Of a DNA stretch of 64,000 nt, positions 34,776-43,642 are shown one piece after another. This DNA is from JAISST01 sp050434145. Lineage in GTDB: Bacteria; Fusobacteriota; Fusobacteriia; Fusobacteriales; Fusobacteriaceae. A model generated the notes under the pieces. The model searched no databases and was not told the DNA's origin. It saw only the letters and a list, made by a program, of their open reading frames with translations. Where the stretch lies: contig NZ_JBNPVX010000001.1 of assembly GCF_050434145.1 (NCBI RefSeq), positions 1-64,000 on the forward strand, written 5' to 3'. Numbering within the stretch: position 1 is the stretch's first letter; each line of letters opens with the position of its first letter. The translations under genes and the position numbers were made by a program.

Positions 34776-35109
34776 TTTTATTATTCTTTTACTTCTCTTT
34801 TCCTCCAGTCTCACTATGCTCAGCTATTATCAGGAGTGTGTAGTGCCTTGCTATCCAGTTATAGACAATCCCCAAACCCCAAAAGATTTATTTATATAAC
34901 AAATCTTTATAAAAATAATAAAGAAAACTTTGTATTTCTCAACTGCCTAATACATAAATTACTAGCTATTTCCAAATCTATTTTTGTTTGGATAGTTCTA
35001 TCTTTCAACTATATATTACAGTTTTTTCCTTTTGTATAAAAGAAATCAACCACCAAGTTTAGACTGCATAAAAAATTATTATCTATATAATATCATATTT
35101 TACCATATT
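34776..35109. other. Non-coding interval with a GC-rich island (upstream of fabZ)
   Basis: No gene with a start signal on either strand. Bases about 34800-34885 are near 45 percent GC, well above the AT-rich surroundings, and read on the minus strand give a short frame without a start codon ending ...TLLIIAEHSETGGKEK and stop. This could be a decayed gene end or a structured RNA; I see no clear fold. The rest (34890-35100) is AT-rich with no feature. Confidence 0.45.
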
Positions 35110-35940
35110 TTACTTTAAATTTTTTAATATTTTAGCAAATTCAATATCTAATGCATGACCTGCCTTTATTGCTATGATATGGCCTCTTATAGGCCTGTTA
35201 AGCACTTTGAAATCACCTACTATATCCAGAACTTTATGTCGTACAAATTCATCTTCATACCTCAGTCCATCAGGATTTAGCACCCCATCTTTTTTAATTA
35301 CTATTGCATTTTCTAAAGTTCCTCCTAAGGCCAAGTTATTCTTCTTTAGATATTCTATTTCATAATCAAATCCAAAAGTTCGTGCTGAAGCAATTTCATT
35401 TTTATAATTTTCATAATTTATTTCAAATTCTACTAATTGTGACTTAAGAAAGGTATGATCAAATTTTATTACATAAGTAATTTTATAGCCATCATAAGGA
35501 AGAGCTATTAGATTTTTATCCTCTTTAGTCAAATAAATTGGTTTTTTTATAATAATTTCATCTACTTCCTCAACAATATCCACTATTTTAGCATTTTCTA
35601 AAATCTCTAAAAATACTTTTGCACTTCCATCAAAAATTGGTAATTCATTCCCATCTATTTCTACTATAAGACTAGTTATTTCCAATGCTGCTACAGCAGA
35701 TAAAAAATGTTCTATGGTATAAATTGCAGCTCCATAAGAATTTCTTATATTTGTTCCTCTTGTAAGATCAAAAGTATTTTCAATATCTAAACATATTTCA
35801 TTTTCTCCATTATTTAAATTTACTATTTTAAAAATAATCTCATTTTTATCATGAGGTAATATTTTCATTTTTATCTTTTTACCTTTATGTAGTCCGATTC
35901 CACTGCACTCAATCTCTTTGCTTATGCTTTTTCCTTTCAT
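35110..35940 (-). CDS. lpxC: UDP-3-O-acyl-N-acetylglucosamine deacetylase
   Basis: Zinc enzyme for the committed, regulated step of lipid A synthesis. 276 residues. The zinc and catalytic residues are visible: H78 in EHFLSA, His and Asp in HKVLDIVGDF, and the C-terminal AGHALD His. Two-domain form of normal length. ATG 35940 with GGAGG 4 bases upstream; an in-frame TTG further up overlaps the site. It follows the helicase gene by 16 bases and is apart from the main lpx run. Confidence 0.95.
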   Translation of the reverse strand: MKGKSISKEIECSGIGLHKGKKIKMKILPHDKNEIIFKIVNLNNGENEICLDIENTFDLTRGTNIRNSYGAAIYTIEHFLSAVAALEITSLIVEIDGNELPIFDGSAKVFLEILENAKIVDIVEEVDEIIIKKPIYLTKEDKNLIALPYDGYKITYVIKFDHTFLKSQLVEFEINYENYKNEIASARTFGFDYEIEYLKKNNLALGGTLENAIVIKKDGVLNPDGLRYEDEFVRHKVLDIVGDFKVLNRPIRGHIIAIKAGHALDIEFAKILKNLK

Positions 35941-35956
35941 GGTTCCTCCAATCAAA

Positions 35957-38143
35957 TTAGCATTTTTCCAAAAATTTATCAGCTACTACCAATGCAATTT
36001 CTTTTTTTCCATCTACAAATTTTATTTCCACTTTTTTAGCTGTTATGTCTGTAACCACTCCAAATCCAAACTTTTTATGCATAACCTTTTCTCCAATATT
36101 GTAAGGAAAGTCTTCAATACTTTTGTTTAGATCATCTGCTGTAATTACTTTTTTGAATGTCTCCAACGATTTTGGTTTATTGTAGTCATCCTTATTTCTA
36201 TTATTACTTGTATAAATAGTTCTATCTTCATTGGAAATTATAAGTTCTTTTGGAATTTCTTCTATAAATCTGGATCTTGTCCTATAGTTCAAATCTCCAT
36301 AGACATATCTTGCTCTAGCATAGGATATATACAGTTTTTCTTCAGCACGAGTAATAGCTACATAACAGAGCCTTCTTTCCTCTTCCAAATCAGCAGTAGA
36401 AAAATCTGCTTTTTTACTTGGAAAAATTTCGTCTTCCACTCCAGTTAAAAAGACCACTGGAAATTCCAAACCTTTTGAATTATGAATTGTCATCATCTTA
36501 ATATAATCTATTTCGTCATTCAGATCATCTGTCGCACTTACCAATGATACATTTTCCAAATATTCTCTTAAAGTCAGACTTTCTGACATATTTTCTAGTT
36601 CTATTATGGAATTAAGTAGTTCGTCTACATTTTCTATTCTACCTTCATAGTCTTCATAGTTCACTTTTAGATATTCTTCATATCTTATAGATGATACTAA
36701 TTTATTAAATATTTCAGAAACTGAAGCATACTCAGTCATTTCTATTAACTTAGCTAGTATCTCATATAAATTTTTCAATTGCTCTGAGACTGTAGGAGAC
36801 AATCCAATGTTTCCAAGTTCTTTTAATGCAGAATATAGAGAAATTCCTTTTTCATCACAGTATATCATCATTTTTTCTAGTGTTTTGGCTCCAATTTTTC
36901 GTTTAGGAACATTTATTATTCTAGTCAAATTCAGAGTATCTTGTGTGTTATTAATTACTGATAGATATGCTAAAATATCTTTTATTTCAGCCCTTTGGTA
37001 AAATTGCATACCACCAAATATTTTATAAGGAATATTATAACGTAAAAAACCTTCTTCAAATAACCTTGATTGTGCATTTGTTCTATATAATATAGTAAAA
37101 TCTTTATATTTTTTTCCTTGACTTTTTCCCAGTTGAATCTCTTCTACAATAGTATTAACCTCTTCTCTTCCATCACCACATGCATATAATGAAATTAAAT
37201 CTCCTTTTTCTTTTTTAGTCCAAAGTTTTTTATCTTTAGAAGTAGTATTGTTTTTTATTACATTGTTTGCTGCTTCCAGAATTATCGAAGTAGATCTATA
37301 ATTTTCTTCTAATTTTACTATTGTAGCATCTTTATAATCTTTTTCAAAAGATAATATATTTTGAATATCTGCTCCTCTGAAACCATAGATACTTTGATTT
37401 TCATCTCCAACTACACAGATATTCCCATATTTTTTTGCTATGTTATTTATGATATTATACTGTATCTTATTTGTATCTTGATATTCATCCACCATTATAT
37501 ATTTAAATTTATTTTGAATCTTTTCTAGTATATCAGAAATATTTAATAATTTTTCTGTATTAAGCAATATATCCGAAAAATCCATTGCATTATTCGTTTT
37601 TAATAACCTATTGTATTTTTCATAAACTTCAGCTATAACTTTATCTGCACTTTTAAACTGATTCATTTCTTTAGAAAAATCCTCAGGACTAGTCCCATCT
37701 TCTTTTAATTTTGAGATTACTGATACTATATATTTATCTGTAATATTTTTATCAAGATTTGTCATGTTCTTAGTTATGCTTTTCACCACTCTCTTCTGAT
37801 CATCTACATCATATATAGTAAAATTAGAATTATATCCTAATCTTTCTCCATATATCCTTAGTAACCTCAATCCAAAAGAGTGAAAAGTAGATATAAGTGC
37901 TCTCTTTCCATCTTCACCAATTAAATCTATTACCCTATCTTTCATCTCTTTTGCAGCTTTATTCGTAAAAGTAACTGCAAGAATATTATAAGGAGATATT
38001 CCAACTTCCTTTATCATATGTCCTATTCTATAAGTAATTGTTCTTGTTTTCCCAGAACCAGCTCCAGCTAATATGAGTAATGCACCATCAATTTTTCCAG
38101 CAGCCTCTCTTTGCTTGTCATTCAATTTATCCAAAAGTCCCAT
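35957..38143 (-). CDS. UvrD/PcrA-type DNA helicase
   Basis: SF1A 3'-5' helicase for repair and replication-conflict resolution. 728 residues. Motif I GAGSGKT (27-33) preceded by the Q motif LNDKQREAA, motif II VDEYQDTN, motif III GDENQSIYGFRGAD, motif IV QNYRST-like ENYRST, motif V TIHNSKGLEF and motif VI VAITRAEEKLYIS. The C-terminal tail (GEKVMHKKFGFGVVTDI) is the Tudor-like domain of PcrA that binds RNA polymerase. Upstream lies the SRP RNA and its terminator; lpxC follows. Confidence 0.94.
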   Translation of the reverse strand: MGLLDKLNDKQREAAGKIDGALLILAGAGSGKTRTITYRIGHMIKEVGISPYNILAVTFTNKAAKEMKDRVIDLIGEDGKRALISTFHSFGLRLLRIYGERLGYNSNFTIYDVDDQKRVVKSITKNMTNLDKNITDKYIVSVISKLKEDGTSPEDFSKEMNQFKSADKVIAEVYEKYNRLLKTNNAMDFSDILLNTEKLLNISDILEKIQNKFKYIMVDEYQDTNKIQYNIINNIAKKYGNICVVGDENQSIYGFRGADIQNILSFEKDYKDATIVKLEENYRSTSIILEAANNVIKNNTTSKDKKLWTKKEKGDLISLYACGDGREEVNTIVEEIQLGKSQGKKYKDFTILYRTNAQSRLFEEGFLRYNIPYKIFGGMQFYQRAEIKDILAYLSVINNTQDTLNLTRIINVPKRKIGAKTLEKMMIYCDEKGISLYSALKELGNIGLSPTVSEQLKNLYEILAKLIEMTEYASVSEIFNKLVSSIRYEEYLKVNYEDYEGRIENVDELLNSIIELENMSESLTLREYLENVSLVSATDDLNDEIDYIKMMTIHNSKGLEFPVVFLTGVEDEIFPSKKADFSTADLEEERRLCYVAITRAEEKLYISYARARYVYGDLNYRTRSRFIEEIPKELIISNEDRTIYTSNNRNKDDYNKPKSLETFKKVITADDLNKSIEDFPYNIGEKVMHKKFGFGVVTDITAKKVEIKFVDGKKEIALVVADKFLEKC

Positions 38144-38188
38144 GAATTTCTCCTACAAATCTTAAAATTATGCTACAAGATTTAATAT

Positions 38189-38214
38189 AAAAAGAGAAGA
38201 AGCCCCCTTCCTCC
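38189..38214 (-). terminator. Terminator of the SRP RNA
   Basis: A 7-bp stem with one G-T pair around a GGGG loop, followed by CTCTTTTT... on the minus strand; 25 bases past the mature 3' end of the SRP RNA. Confidence 0.65.
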
Positions 38215-38238
38215 CATTATTGTATTATTTTATTTAAT

Positions 38239-38349
38239 GCCACAAGAATCAAAAATTTCACACCCACAATCTTACCTTAGTGCTGCTCCCTTCCAGGCCT
38301 GACACGGTTCGATAATACCATGCTATGAAACATCAATTCTTGTGACGCT
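38239..38349 (-). ncRNA. ffs: Signal recognition particle RNA, small bacterial type (4.5S-like)
   Basis: About 110 bases. The minus strand carries the universal Ffh-binding apex GTGTCAGGCCTGGAAGGGAG followed by CAGCACTAAGG, and the two ends pair as a long hairpin (CACAAGAAT with GATTCTTGTG). No Alu domain, so it is the 4.5S kind. A TTGACT-17-TATAAT promoter ends 5 bases upstream and a terminator follows. Ends are set from the pairing and promoter. Confidence 0.95.
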
Positions 38350-38353
38350 GTTT

Positions 38354-38382
38354 ATTATATCAATATTTAAAAATTAAGTCAA
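38354..38382 (-). promoter_or_regulatory. Promoter of the SRP RNA
   Basis: Minus-strand -35 TTGACT (38382-38377), 17-base spacer, perfect -10 TATAAT (38359-38354). The expected start, 6-8 bases downstream, coincides with the 5' end of the RNA hairpin. Confidence 0.83.
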
Positions 38383-38433
38383 TATTTTATTCAAATCTTC
38401 TTTTTTCCATAAAACATCTACTTTTATCCCATG

Positions 38434-40128
38434 TTATTGAAATTTTTTCAAAATTCTATCTAAAATTCCATTTTTATCTTTTATTTTTATTCTTTCGAGT
38501 ACTTTATTCATTCGTTCAATATCAACGAACTCATGTTCAAAAGATTTTTTTACATCTTTTTTTATTACACTTTTATCATCTTCCAACTGTTTCACATACT
38601 CTTTTACTTTTTCTTCAACTTGTTGTTTTAATTTTTGAATAATTTCTTTCTCAAGTTTTTTATCATCTTTTTCCAGTTCTGTTAAGATTTTTATCCCCAA
38701 ATTACTATTTACAATTATCTTCCTATCAACAGAATTGTAAGAATATTTTATGTCATCAACACTAGTCTCTTTTATCATTCCTAAAAATAGCCCCTCAAGA
38801 AAAAATATATCCACTTTCAGTTGCTCACTTATTATTTTAGGTGTTAATTCCATTTTTTGCAAATTTCCATCACCAGAAATGGTAATATTTTCATCATCAA
38901 GTACTATTGATCCATTAATCCCAAAATAACCATCATTTATATAATTTTTTATATTGTCAAAATGTTCCAACTTTCCTTCTGGTATATTTATTGTTATTTG
39001 TCCTTTCATATCATTTAGATTTATTTTCCCTTCAATTACACCATTATTTACTGATCCAACTGTTTCTAGATCCTCACTAATCGATTCTATTCCGACCAAT
39101 CTAAAAATAATCTCTTCCATATTATCAGAAAATTTATTAGATATACCTGTAATAGAGCCATTAAAATCCATCTCATATGCATTTAAAGTTACCAACAAAT
39201 TACTTATTTCAAATTTCCAGCCACTTTTATTAGTAGATTCTTGTATTTTTAGCTCTTTGATTTTTCTTACAAATTCCTGATATTTTTTCACTACCTCATA
39301 TACTTTAGGTTCATATTGCTCATTTAAATAGGTATTAAATAATGCATCAAAATTCTTTATTCCTTCTTTTCCAATAGCAATGTCAATTGATAATTTTTTA
39401 TTTATCTCATCATCAAATTCTTTTTTTATATTATATTTATTAAGACTTTTTTCATATCTGTCTTTTTCTGAAGATAATAACTTGGATAACTTTTCCACAG
39501 ATTTTTTCAAATTTTCAAGTTCCACAGGATTTTTTTCAAATATTGCCAAAGGATTTTTACTTTTAAAAATTTCATCTACATTCTTTTTAGTTTCAATATA
39601 TTCCGTGCTTTTTCCTAAAGACTTCAATTCTTCTTCTATTTGTTTTTTATCAATTTCAAATTTTTCTTTTAGTTTTGAATACTTAGAAGTCAATATTTTA
39701 TTTATCTCATCATTAACTATTTTTTTAGATTCTTCCAATGAGTCTTTATTCAGTCCATTTTCTGCAGTTGTTTTTTGTGTTAGATCACGTTTTTCTTCCA
39801 TAGCAGGCATCAAATTCACCCCAAATATTGAAGAATCTAGCACATTTAATGTTTTTTTCAAAATAGACATCTTATAGTTTACTTTTACTGTTTCTATTGT
39901 CATTAAATCTTTGTTTTCATTTTTTTCATTTGATATTTTTATATCATTGATTTCAAGATGTTCCGCAAAAGGTTGAAAACTCACTTTTTTTATTGTGACT
40001 TTCTCCCCTGTAATCATTTCTACTTTATTTTCTATATATTTTTTTAAAATTATATTTCTTCCTAGGTAACCAGCACCTGTTACTAATATTATAATTAGTA
40101 ACATTAGTATTATTCCTTTTTTCAACAT
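38434..40128 (-). CDS. AsmA-like / TIGR03545-type envelope protein
   Basis: 564 residues. One N-terminal transmembrane helix (about 5-22), then an AsmA-like start in which a membrane-close segment is followed by ITGEKVTIKKVSFQPFAEHLEINDIKISN. A long, charged helical region (about 120-290) with coiled-coil character comes next, followed by a beta-rich region with NGVIEGKINLNDMKGQITI and a lysine-rich end. AsmA-type proteins span the periplasm and help move lipid to the outer membrane. The name TIGR03545 is recalled from general form, not a search. It follows ylmH by 27 bases; last gene of that pair. Confidence 0.5.
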   Translation of the reverse strand: MLKKGIILMLLIIILVTGAGYLGRNIILKKYIENKVEMITGEKVTIKKVSFQPFAEHLEINDIKISNEKNENKDLMTIETVKVNYKMSILKKTLNVLDSSIFGVNLMPAMEEKRDLTQKTTAENGLNKDSLEESKKIVNDEINKILTSKYSKLKEKFEIDKKQIEEELKSLGKSTEYIETKKNVDEIFKSKNPLAIFEKNPVELENLKKSVEKLSKLLSSEKDRYEKSLNKYNIKKEFDDEINKKLSIDIAIGKEGIKNFDALFNTYLNEQYEPKVYEVVKKYQEFVRKIKELKIQESTNKSGWKFEISNLLVTLNAYEMDFNGSITGISNKFSDNMEEIIFRLVGIESISEDLETVGSVNNGVIEGKINLNDMKGQITINIPEGKLEHFDNIKNYINDGYFGINGSIVLDDENITISGDGNLQKMELTPKIISEQLKVDIFFLEGLFLGMIKETSVDDIKYSYNSVDRKIIVNSNLGIKILTELEKDDKKLEKEIIQKLKQQVEEKVKEYVKQLEDDKSVIKKDVKKSFEHEFVDIERMNKVLERIKIKDKNGILDRILKKFQ

Positions 40129-40155
40129 AGTACCTCTCTCCTCATTTTTATAGAA

Positions 40156-40935
40156 TTAGCAAAACTTCTTGAATAAAATTTTATTCTTACCCTTCTTATT
40201 TTTACCTAAATCAGCTTGCAAAAAGAATTTTCCTATCTTTCTTATTGTAATTGTATCTGAAATTTCTAAAACATGATTTTTTTCTTTAATTGCATTATAG
40301 TTAATTAAAATTTCACCATTTTCAATCTTTTCAACAGCTTTATTTCTAGAAATATTTGCCAGTGATGAAACTACTGCATCTACCCTAAGTGAAGCCAAAG
40401 TCTCAATTTTTTCTTGAAACTCCGCTAAAGGTACTAATGCAGGCTGTATTTCCTCTATTTTAACGGGATTACTCCCTACAGTCTCCAAATTATTTACTAA
40501 AAACTCATACATCCCTTCATTTATCACACCATAACAATTTCCATTTTTTACTAGCAAATCACCTATTAACTCCCGTTTTATTCCCAGTGACATTATTGTT
40601 CCAAGGTAGTCTTTGTGCTGTAATTCTTTAAATTTTGATTTATTTTTTATCAAAAAATATTTCACAGGAAAATTTATTATTTCACTATTACTATTTTCAG
40701 ATGAAAAGCACAACACTTTCTTCTCACTTTCATTATTTAATCCTAAAAGTGCTATTTTTACTCCAAGTTGCAATTTTAATAACTGTGTCCACACTAAAGG
40801 ATGGTAAAAATACTGAGTATAAACTGGAAGCTCTATTTCTTTACTCAATTCTATATTATCATAGATAGAAGCAAGTAAAAATTCATCTACTTCAGCACTA
40901 CTATTAAATATCTTATAAAAACTTTTTCTGTCCAA
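40156..40935 (-). CDS. YlmH-family RNA-binding S4-domain protein
   Basis: 259 residues. The hallmark KDYLGTIMSLGIKRELIGDL is at about residues 108-127, and a C-terminal S4 domain follows (LASLRVDAVVSSLANISRNKAVEKI then GEILINY). In B. subtilis YlmH is in the division-gene cluster and has been linked to rescue of stalled ribosomes; here the context is different (AsmA-like gene downstream). Start is TTG 40935 with AGGGG upstream. Confidence 0.85.
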   Translation of the reverse strand: MDRKSFYKIFNSSAEVDEFLLASIYDNIELSKEIELPVYTQYFYHPLVWTQLLKLQLGVKIALLGLNNESEKKVLCFSSENSNSEIINFPVKYFLIKNKSKFKELQHKDYLGTIMSLGIKRELIGDLLVKNGNCYGVINEGMYEFLVNNLETVGSNPVKIEEIQPALVPLAEFQEKIETLASLRVDAVVSSLANISRNKAVEKIENGEILINYNAIKEKNHVLEISDTITIRKIGKFFLQADLGKNKKGKNKILFKKFC

Positions 40936-41053
40936 AATTACCCCTTATCCAAATCTATACATTTCTATATAATAATTTAACAATTATTACTCATTAAATT
41001 ATAGCAAAATATGACCCTTAAAGCAAATTATAAAATCAAAATAAGTATATAAT

Positions 41054-41728
41054 TTATATATTAGTTTCATCTTTAATAATCATCAATATAAAAACAAGTA
41101 ATAATCCTACTATTGGAAAGAGAATGGATTTTTCTGTAAAATATTTTGTAAGAAAATTGCCTAAAATAACTCCTAAAATAAAAAATAATATTATTGAATA
41201 ATAGTTTCTAAAACTTTTTCTTTCATCTTTACTTTTGCTTATAACAGAAAAAAATAGTTTTTCTGTACCACTCCTTAGATTTCCAGTACACATAGTCGTT
41301 GCATAAGGATTTCCGTTTATGTTTCTAAATGACTCGACTTGTATTGCACAAGTAAGAGAAATCAATATATTAGCTACAAAATCTAAACTCCCATGAGGAA
41401 TGAAAGACACTATTATCAGAATTATTATTTCAATAATCAACATTATATGTCTCCAATGAAAAGTTCCCCTCTCAATAAACAATTTTTTAGCATATTCAGT
41501 AGCTAAAATCCCTACAATAAATGACAATATTGGAATCAAATAAAATATGGAATTAACCCAATCCAAATCAGCTATACTCATAGCTAGTAAAACAATATTT
41601 CCTGTCTGAGCATTAGCTAGGACACCACCTCTTATTACATAAGTATAAGCATCAAGATATCCCCCAACTATTGCAAGTATTGATCCAACAATAAAAGATT
41701 CTGATACATGTATTTTTTTTGTGTTCAT
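41054..41728 (-). CDS. YoaK/DUF1275-family membrane protein
   Basis: 224 residues with about six transmembrane helices. The N-terminal GGYLDAYTYVIRGGVLANAQTGNIVLL is the DUF1275 signature, as is FRNINGNPYATTMCTGNLRSG in the middle. Function not established for the family; it is often called YoaK. Divergent from pssA. AGGAG about 10 bases before ATG. Confidence 0.85.
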   Translation of the reverse strand: MNTKKIHVSESFIVGSILAIVGGYLDAYTYVIRGGVLANAQTGNIVLLAMSIADLDWVNSIFYLIPILSFIVGILATEYAKKLFIERGTFHWRHIMLIIEIIILIIVSFIPHGSLDFVANILISLTCAIQVESFRNINGNPYATTMCTGNLRSGTEKLFFSVISKSKDERKSFRNYYSIILFFILGVILGNFLTKYFTEKSILFPIVGLLLVFILMIIKDETNI

Positions 41729-41877
41729 TTTTACTATACTCCTAGATATTTTTAACTATAAATTATGATCTTTAAGATAGCATTATTATATCACAAATTA
41801 AAGAATTGATACATAAAAATACCTAAATTTAATTATATTTGGCATACAATCACTTAATTAATAAAAATATGTTATAT

Positions 41878-41906
41878 TTGATAAAATGCAATTTTTATGA
41901 TAAAAT
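41878..41906 (+). promoter_or_regulatory. Promoter of pssA
   Basis: -35 TTGATA (41878-41883), 17-base spacer, -10 TAAAAT (41901-41906), 36 bases before the start codon. Confidence 0.72.
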
Positions 41907-41942
41907 CTTATATAAACTTATAAATTTAGGAGATGTCGCCTT

Positions 41943-42746
41943 ATGATACAAAGAAAATACTTAGCTCCAAACGCAATCACTGCCACTAGCATGTTTTTAG
42001 GATTTCTCAGCATGATTTCATCCATAAAATTGGACTTTGAACGGTCTGTACTTTTTATAATTTTAGCAATGATATGCGATGGATTAGATGGAAAGACTGC
42101 CAGAAAACTAGATGCCTTTAGTGAATTTGGAAAAGAATTTGACTCCTTTGCAGATGCTATTTCTTTTGGAATTGCTCCTGCCATTATGATTTATTGCCGT
42201 CTTAATAACTTTGATGTTCCACATGAGCAAAGTAAGAATATTGCAAATTTAATCACCCCAATTGCATTTCTTTATGCATTTTGTGGTGTAATGAGACTTG
42301 TGAAATTTAATGTTGTTACTGTTGCTTCCAGTGAAAAAGATGACTTTAGTGGAATGCCTATTCCCAATGCTGCCTCTATGATATGCTCTTATTTTATAAT
42401 TTGTAATTCCATTAACAAAAGATTTGACAAGAATTTTTTTAGCCCACAAGTTTGTATGGGAATCGCTGCACTTGCTGCCATGCTAATGGTTAGTACTATT
42501 CAATTTAAAACTCCAGAAAAAGCTTTTTCTTTTATTCCTAAGAAATTATTTATTCCTTTGGTGTTAGTAATTGTAGCCACTTTATATTATAGTTTATTTA
42601 TTTTTACATTTGTTTATGTTTTTATCAATCTTCTCAATTCCATGAAGAAAAGGTTTTATAATAAAAGCATTGACAATGATGACAGTGACTGTGATCTCTA
42701 TGATGAGGAATTTGAAAGAGATGATGAAACCCATCTTAAAAATTAA
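41943..42746 (+). CDS. pssA: CDP-diacylglycerol-serine O-phosphatidyltransferase
   Basis: Makes phosphatidylserine, the precursor of phosphatidylethanolamine, in the inner membrane. 267 residues. The CDP-alcohol phosphotransferase motif DG..AR...G...D...D is intact: D46, D49, R54, G63, D67, D71. Several transmembrane helices, with an acidic tail after the last one (DNDDSDCDLYDEEFERDD). AGGAG site 10 bases before ATG. Own promoter and a hairpin after it, so it is a single-gene unit. Confidence 0.92.
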   Translation: MIQRKYLAPNAITATSMFLGFLSMISSIKLDFERSVLFIILAMICDGLDGKTARKLDAFSEFGKEFDSFADAISFGIAPAIMIYCRLNNFDVPHEQSKNIANLITPIAFLYAFCGVMRLVKFNVVTVASSEKDDFSGMPIPNAASMICSYFIICNSINKRFDKNFFSPQVCMGIAALAAMLMVSTIQFKTPEKAFSFIPKKLFIPLVLVIVATLYYSLFIFTFVYVFINLLNSMKKRFYNKSIDNDDSDCDLYDEEFERDDETHLKN

Positions 42747-42771
42747 ATTTATTATTAAAATAAGTTAATAA

Positions 42772-42805
42772 AAACAAGGTTTGCCCAGCAAGGCAGACCT
42801 TGTTT
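42772..42805 (+). terminator. Hairpin after pssA, probable terminator
   Basis: A 9-bp stem AAACAAGGT/ACCTTGTTT extended by TGCC/GGCA across one mismatch, 6-base loop. The T-run is short (TTGTTT), so efficiency is uncertain. Confidence 0.6.
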
Positions 42806-42929
42806 CATATATGGAACAAAAATCGTTAAATATTATTTGAACTTTATGTTCTTTTAAAGTATAACATAGTAAAGAACACAAACATTTATTTATTGTATTC
42901 TAAAATATGGAAATTAAAAGGATTATACT

Positions 42930-42953
42930 ATAAAGTAGAAATAGTTTTGCAAA
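42930..42953 (+). repeat. Promoter-proximal repeat, copy 2 (upstream of eda)
   Basis: TATAAAGTAG followed by the core AAATAGTTTTGCAA (42939-42952), 20 bases before the eda SD, in the same orientation relative to the gene as copies 1 and 3. Similarity beyond the core is weak. Confidence 0.5.
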
Positions 42954-42983
42954 AACCTAAAATATGTATGACAAGGAGGAATT

Positions 42984-43622
42984 ATGTTAAAAAAGTTAGA
43001 TGTTCTAAGAAGAATAACTGATGTTGGTATCGTAGCTGTGGTGAGAGCCAACAGCATTGAAGAAGGTATTCGTATTTCAAAAGCATGCGTAAATGGTGGA
43101 ATTCCTGCTATAGAAGTAACTTACACTGTTCCAGGGGCCACTGATGTAATCAAAGCTCTTAAGGAACAAATCAAACCTGAAGACTTAATTGTTGGTGCTG
43201 GTACAGTATTGGATGCTGCCACTGCAAGAATTGCTATCTTAGCAGGAGCTGAGTATATAGTATCTCCTGGATTTGATAATGAAACAGCTGAGTTATGCAA
43301 TCTATATCAAGTACCATATATGCCTGGTTGTATGACAATAACTGAAATGGTAAAAGCTATGAAAGCTGGTTGTGATATCATTAAACTATTCCCTGGAAGT
43401 GCTTTTGGCCCAGAATATGTAAAAGCTGTAAAAGGACCTCTTCCTCAGATAAATATTATGCCTACAGGTGGAGTAAGTATTGATAATATTGAAGAATGGT
43501 TCAAAAATGGTGTAGTTGCATGTGGCGCTGGTGGTAAATTAGCTTCTGGTACTAGTGAAAATATTACTAAAACTGCACAAGAATTTATTGCAAAAATTAA
43601 GTCTATAAAGAATAAAAAATAA
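42984..43622 (+). CDS. eda: 2-keto-3-deoxy-6-phosphogluconate (KDPG) aldolase
   Basis: Class I aldolase that splits KDPG to pyruvate and glyceraldehyde-3-phosphate. 212 residues. Schiff-base lysine K134 in DIIKLFPGSAFG, catalytic E44 in AIEVTY, and GAGTV near 71-75. AAGGAGG site before ATG. First gene of a run with two PfkB kinases and a YhcH protein on the plus strand; together they form the lower Entner-Doudoroff arm for KDG from hexuronates. No edd or uronate isomerase is in the window. Confidence 0.94.
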   Translation: MLKKLDVLRRITDVGIVAVVRANSIEEGIRISKACVNGGIPAIEVTYTVPGATDVIKALKEQIKPEDLIVGAGTVLDAATARIAILAGAEYIVSPGFDNETAELCNLYQVPYMPGCMTITEMVKAMKAGCDIIKLFPGSAFGPEYVKAVKGPLPQINIMPTGGVSIDNIEEWFKNGVVACGAGGKLASGTSENITKTAQEFIAKIKSIKNKK

Positions 43623-43642
43623 TATTAACTAGGTGGAAAAAC

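Noticed and set aside
34836..35039. A 67-residue plus-strand open frame in the gap before lpxC
   Set aside because: No SD, no promoter, no recognisable motif; composition follows the AT-rich background.
39380..39877. A 165-residue plus-strand open frame rich in Ser, Phe and Leu
   Set aside because: Mirror of the Lys/Glu/Asn-rich coding strand of the AsmA-like gene; composition is typical of such shadows.
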